A stretch of DNA of 64,000 nt, taken from NCBI GenBank assembly GCA_017506865.1, contig JAFCMP010000157.1, forward strand, positions 1 through 64,000, in the 5' to 3' direction. Below the pieces are notes generated by a model that did no database searches, had not been told where the DNA came from, and worked only from the letters and a program-made list of their open reading frames with translations. Each line of letters opens with the position of its first letter. Positions within the stretch are counted from its first letter, which is position 1. A program made the position numbers and the translations under genes. The DNA is from Tribonema minus. Its lineage: Eukaryota; Sar; Xanthophyceae; Tribonematales; Tribonemataceae. Positions 62,501 through 64,000 of this stretch are shown piece after piece.

Positions 62501-64000
62501 TACCTGGCCATAGCGTTAGGGCGGTTAGCGTTAGGGTTAGGGTTAGGGTTAGGGTCCGCGGCGACCGCACAGACAGAGAGGCGCATTCTCGAGCAGGTCA
62601 GCGAGCGAACCCTAATTCTCACCCGTGACCCTAGCCCTCATCTAAGCCTAAGGCTAGCCCTAACATTAGGGCCAATGAGACCTCCGCAGCGACCGCGCAG
62701 ACTGAGAGGCGCGTTCTCGAACAGGTCAGCGCGCGAACTCTACCCTTTACCCTAACCCTAACACTAGCCTACACAAAAAACGCAACCCTAGTGCTAGGGC
62801 GAGCGAGACCTGCGCGGTGACCGAGCAGACTGAGAGGCGCATTCCTGGAGCAGGTAGCTAACCCTAACCCGAACTCTAAGCCTAGCCCTAACCGAATCTT
62901 ATACCTAGCACTAGCGTTAGGGCGACCGCAGAGGCAGAGAGGCAATTTTTTTCAAACAACGAGCAGGTCAGCGAGCTAACCCTAGACCTATCTCTGACCC
63001 CGAATTCCAGCCTAACCCTACGAGTAACCCTAGTGTTAGGGCCAACGCGAGACCTCCGTGGCGACCGCACAGACAGAGCGGCGCATCCTGGAGCACGTCA
63101 GCGAACTTATTTCTCACCTTAAACCTAGCCCTAGCGCTAGCCTAATTTTGAAAGTAGCCCTAGCCATAGGGCCAATGAGGCTTGTGCGGCGACCGCGCAA
63201 ACCAAGAGGCGCATCTTGGAGCAGGTAGCTAACACAAACTCTCAATGTAGCCGTAGCCAAAACTTATGCCTGGCCCTACCATTCGGGCTGATGAGACCTT
63301 CGCGGCGATTGCGCAGACAGAGAGGCAGGTCAGCAAGCTGCCTCACCTGAGCCCCTAGCTCTAGCGCTAGCCTGATTCTGAAAGTAGCCCTAGCGTTAGG
63401 GCCAACGAGGCTTGTGCGGTGACCGCACAGACAGAGAGGTACATCCTGGAGCAGGTAGCTAACCCCTTGCATGTAGCCCTAGCCACACCTTGAACCGAGC
63501 CCTTGCTTAGGTTGACCTCTGTGGCCAGCGCACAGACTGAGAGGCGCATCCTGGAAGCAGGTAGCTAACGCTAACCCTCACTCTGAACTTAGCCCTAGCC
63601 AAACCTTAACCTAGCCCTGAGTAGCGCCAGGGCAAACGAGACTTCCGCGGCGACCGTGCAGACAGAGAGGCGCGTCCTGGCGCAGGTCAAAGCGCTAACC
63701 CTAACTTCAACCCTGACCATACCCTGAGCGTACCCTTATTTTTGCCCCAAGCCCTACCCCCTGCCGTGCGCGCGCACATCTCGCACCCGCTCAAAGTGGC
63801 CTTCCACGGCGCTATGCAGGACAAGTCCAACGTGTACTTCCTGCTGGCGTACTACCCCTAACCCTAAGTTTCTAACCCTTACTCCCTAACCCTGCCCCCT
63901 GCGTGCACGCGCAGATCTCGCACCCGCTCATCGTGGCGTACTGGCGCCATGCAGGACAAGTCCAACGTGTACCCTAACCTAAACCTAACCTGAACCCTAC
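56558..64000 (+). CDS. AGC-family protein kinase (PKG/PKA-like), 5' part
   Basis: Four plus-strand exons join in phase: 56558-56704, 59641-59957, 60950-61162 and 62023-62128, giving residues 1-261. The next exon is represented only by echoes at the window edge. The N-terminus is charged (GKLAAKAKGKDERDEEGEL). Exon 2 encodes a Ser/Gly-rich linker (KGLRAKILGGGARR, SDGSLDFGSGG). Exon 3 leads from a Gln/Arg-rich helix into the kinase domain: DLSKLTPLRILGTGGFG, whose glycine loop is at residues 213-218. Exon 4 carries the catalytic lysine (FVLKAVRK, Lys235) and the helix-C region QTERRILEQ (Glu255 likely). The edge echoes read ISHPLKVAFHGAMQDKSNVY, the following beta strands. The motif order fits AGC kinases, nearest by eye to cyclic-nucleotide-dependent kinases. 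Any cyclic-nucleotide domain, activation loop or C-terminal tail lies outside the window. Confidence 0.83.
56705..59010 (+). other. First intron of the kinase gene; no recognised exon
   Basis: This holds telomere-like repeats at about 58138-58200 and several TGAGCRCTGCTG words (about 57490, 57643, 57985, 58025). A short duplication lies at 58430-58580 (gcccgcatacgtacgcctgt against gcttgcatacctaccgtatg). A plus frame at 57290-57520 starts HVEEVEIVTSSGAKVQV, but I cannot link it in phase or to a family. Confidence 0.45.
59010..59640 (+). repeat. 5' echoes of kinase exon 2
   Basis: Four copies of the acceptor plus exon start (aaccgcagccgggcaagggc, then ctgcgcgccaagatcctggg) lie at about 59015-59095, 59180-59250, 59315-59385 and 59450-59560. 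The last is about 100 bp long and reads KGLRAKILGGGARRDPAAA. The true exon follows at 59641. Each copy is preceded by CCCTAA-type words. Confidence 0.92.
60115..60945 (+). repeat. 5' echoes of kinase exon 3
   Basis: At least six copies of ccgcgactctgcctcgcgac, then tcagactcagcccgcccagc and agcgtcaagtcgacg, precede the true acceptor. They lie at about 60155-60195, 60255-60315, 60360-60422, 60475-60535, 60570-60630 and 60725-60790. Shorter remnants fill the gaps with caacgcaacaccattgtgac. Confidence 0.9.
61205..61315 (+). repeat. 3' echo of kinase exon 3, glycine loop preserved
   Basis: About 100 bp repeats the exon end with roughly ten substitutions and an intact frame: DLSNLTPLHILGTGGFG, then STVLVEDR and a gtgcg donor. 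A possible acceptor (taagcgcag) lies at its start, so use as an alternative exon cannot be excluded. The pattern otherwise matches the neighbouring echoes. Confidence 0.88.
61640..61945 (+). repeat. 5' echoes of kinase exon 4
   Basis: Copies of the acceptor plus exon start (ccgcagacgcgacggagcgc, then gctttgtgctcaaggc) occur at about 61645-61685, 61770-61825 and 61893-61945. Telomere-like CCCTAA words lie between them. Confidence 0.9.
62205..63690 (+). repeat. Thirteen 3' echoes of kinase exon 4 in a CCCTAR-rich array
   Basis: Copies of the exon 4 end, coding NETSAATAQTERRILEQ, lie at about 62205-62257, 62328-62381, 62428-62456, 62558-62598, 62685-62726, 62805-62854, 62920-62967, 63046-63098, 63175-63226, 63290-63330, 63410-63455, 63515-63562 and 63640-63687. 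Nearly all keep gt straight after the exon-derived part (gtagct or gtcagc). The spacing is about 100-130 bp, with CCCTAA/CCCTAG words as filler. Confidence 0.93.
63765..64000 (+). repeat. 5' echoes of the next kinase exon, at the window edge
   Basis: Two copies (about 63768-63858 and 63908-63975) share atctcgcacccgctcaWMgt, then tgcaggacaagtccaacgtg. The first reads ISHPLKVAFHGAMQDKSN through VYFLLAYY but has cac in place of the acceptor cag, and runs into CCCTAA. The second has an acceptor, gcgcag, but a disrupted frame. The true exon is expected beyond 64000. Confidence 0.85.

Noticed and set aside
62205-63690. CRISPR-like or satellite array
   Set aside because: The repeat unit is the end of a kinase exon with its donor, spacers are telomere-like, and the context is a eukaryotic gene.

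Overview
This is nuclear DNA from a eukaryote. Genes are split into many short exons of about 70 to 440 bp, splice sites follow GT-AG rules, and some introns exceed 2 kb. CA, CAG and GCC microsatellites and long G or C tracts are common, and TTAGGG-type telomere-like repeats are scattered inside introns. The genes suggest a flagellated, photosynthetic protist: a B9D1 ciliary transition-zone protein, a TPX2 spindle factor, an AGC kinase, and an FMN split-barrel/DUF2470 protein whose N-terminus looks like a signal peptide plus plastid leader. The lineage is not settled. The TTAGGG repeat and the leader fit an alga with a complex plastid, such as a haptophyte or stramenopile, but I cannot exclude others.

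Layout. 1-5.0 kb: no recognisable gene; a hAT-like MITE and a fold-back repeat. 5.06-10.8 kb (+): an unrecognised multi-exon gene with a signal peptide and hydrophobic segments, its introns carrying retroelement fragments. 10.8-15.4 kb: GCC/CAG repeats, tandem duplications and G tracts. 15.77-17.89 kb (-): a very GC-rich exon for a Ser/Gly/Pro/Ala-rich basic protein. 20.50-26.04 kb (-): complete B9D1 in 5 exons. 26.21-36.18 kb (+): complete FMN split-barrel/DUF2470 gene in 8 exons, head-to-head with B9D1. 38.31-56.06 kb (-): TPX2-family gene, 14 exons identified, 3' end unresolved. 56.56 kb to the window end (+): 5' part of an AGC-family kinase gene, head-to-head with TPX2.

The most striking feature is how the introns are built. 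Nearly every exon of the four recognised genes has, in the flanking introns, a ladder of degenerate partial copies of its own splice junction. Copies of the acceptor plus exon start lie upstream, and copies of the exon end plus donor lie downstream. I call these splice-junction echoes. They look like serial tandem duplication across exon-intron boundaries, with telomere-like repeats, ACTTCAA/TTGAAGT words and TGAGCRCTGCTG words between copies. The exon models were built by hand from conserved protein motifs. Their reading phases agree at every junction of the B9D1, FMN-protein, TPX2 and kinase models, which supports the choice of true exon over echo.
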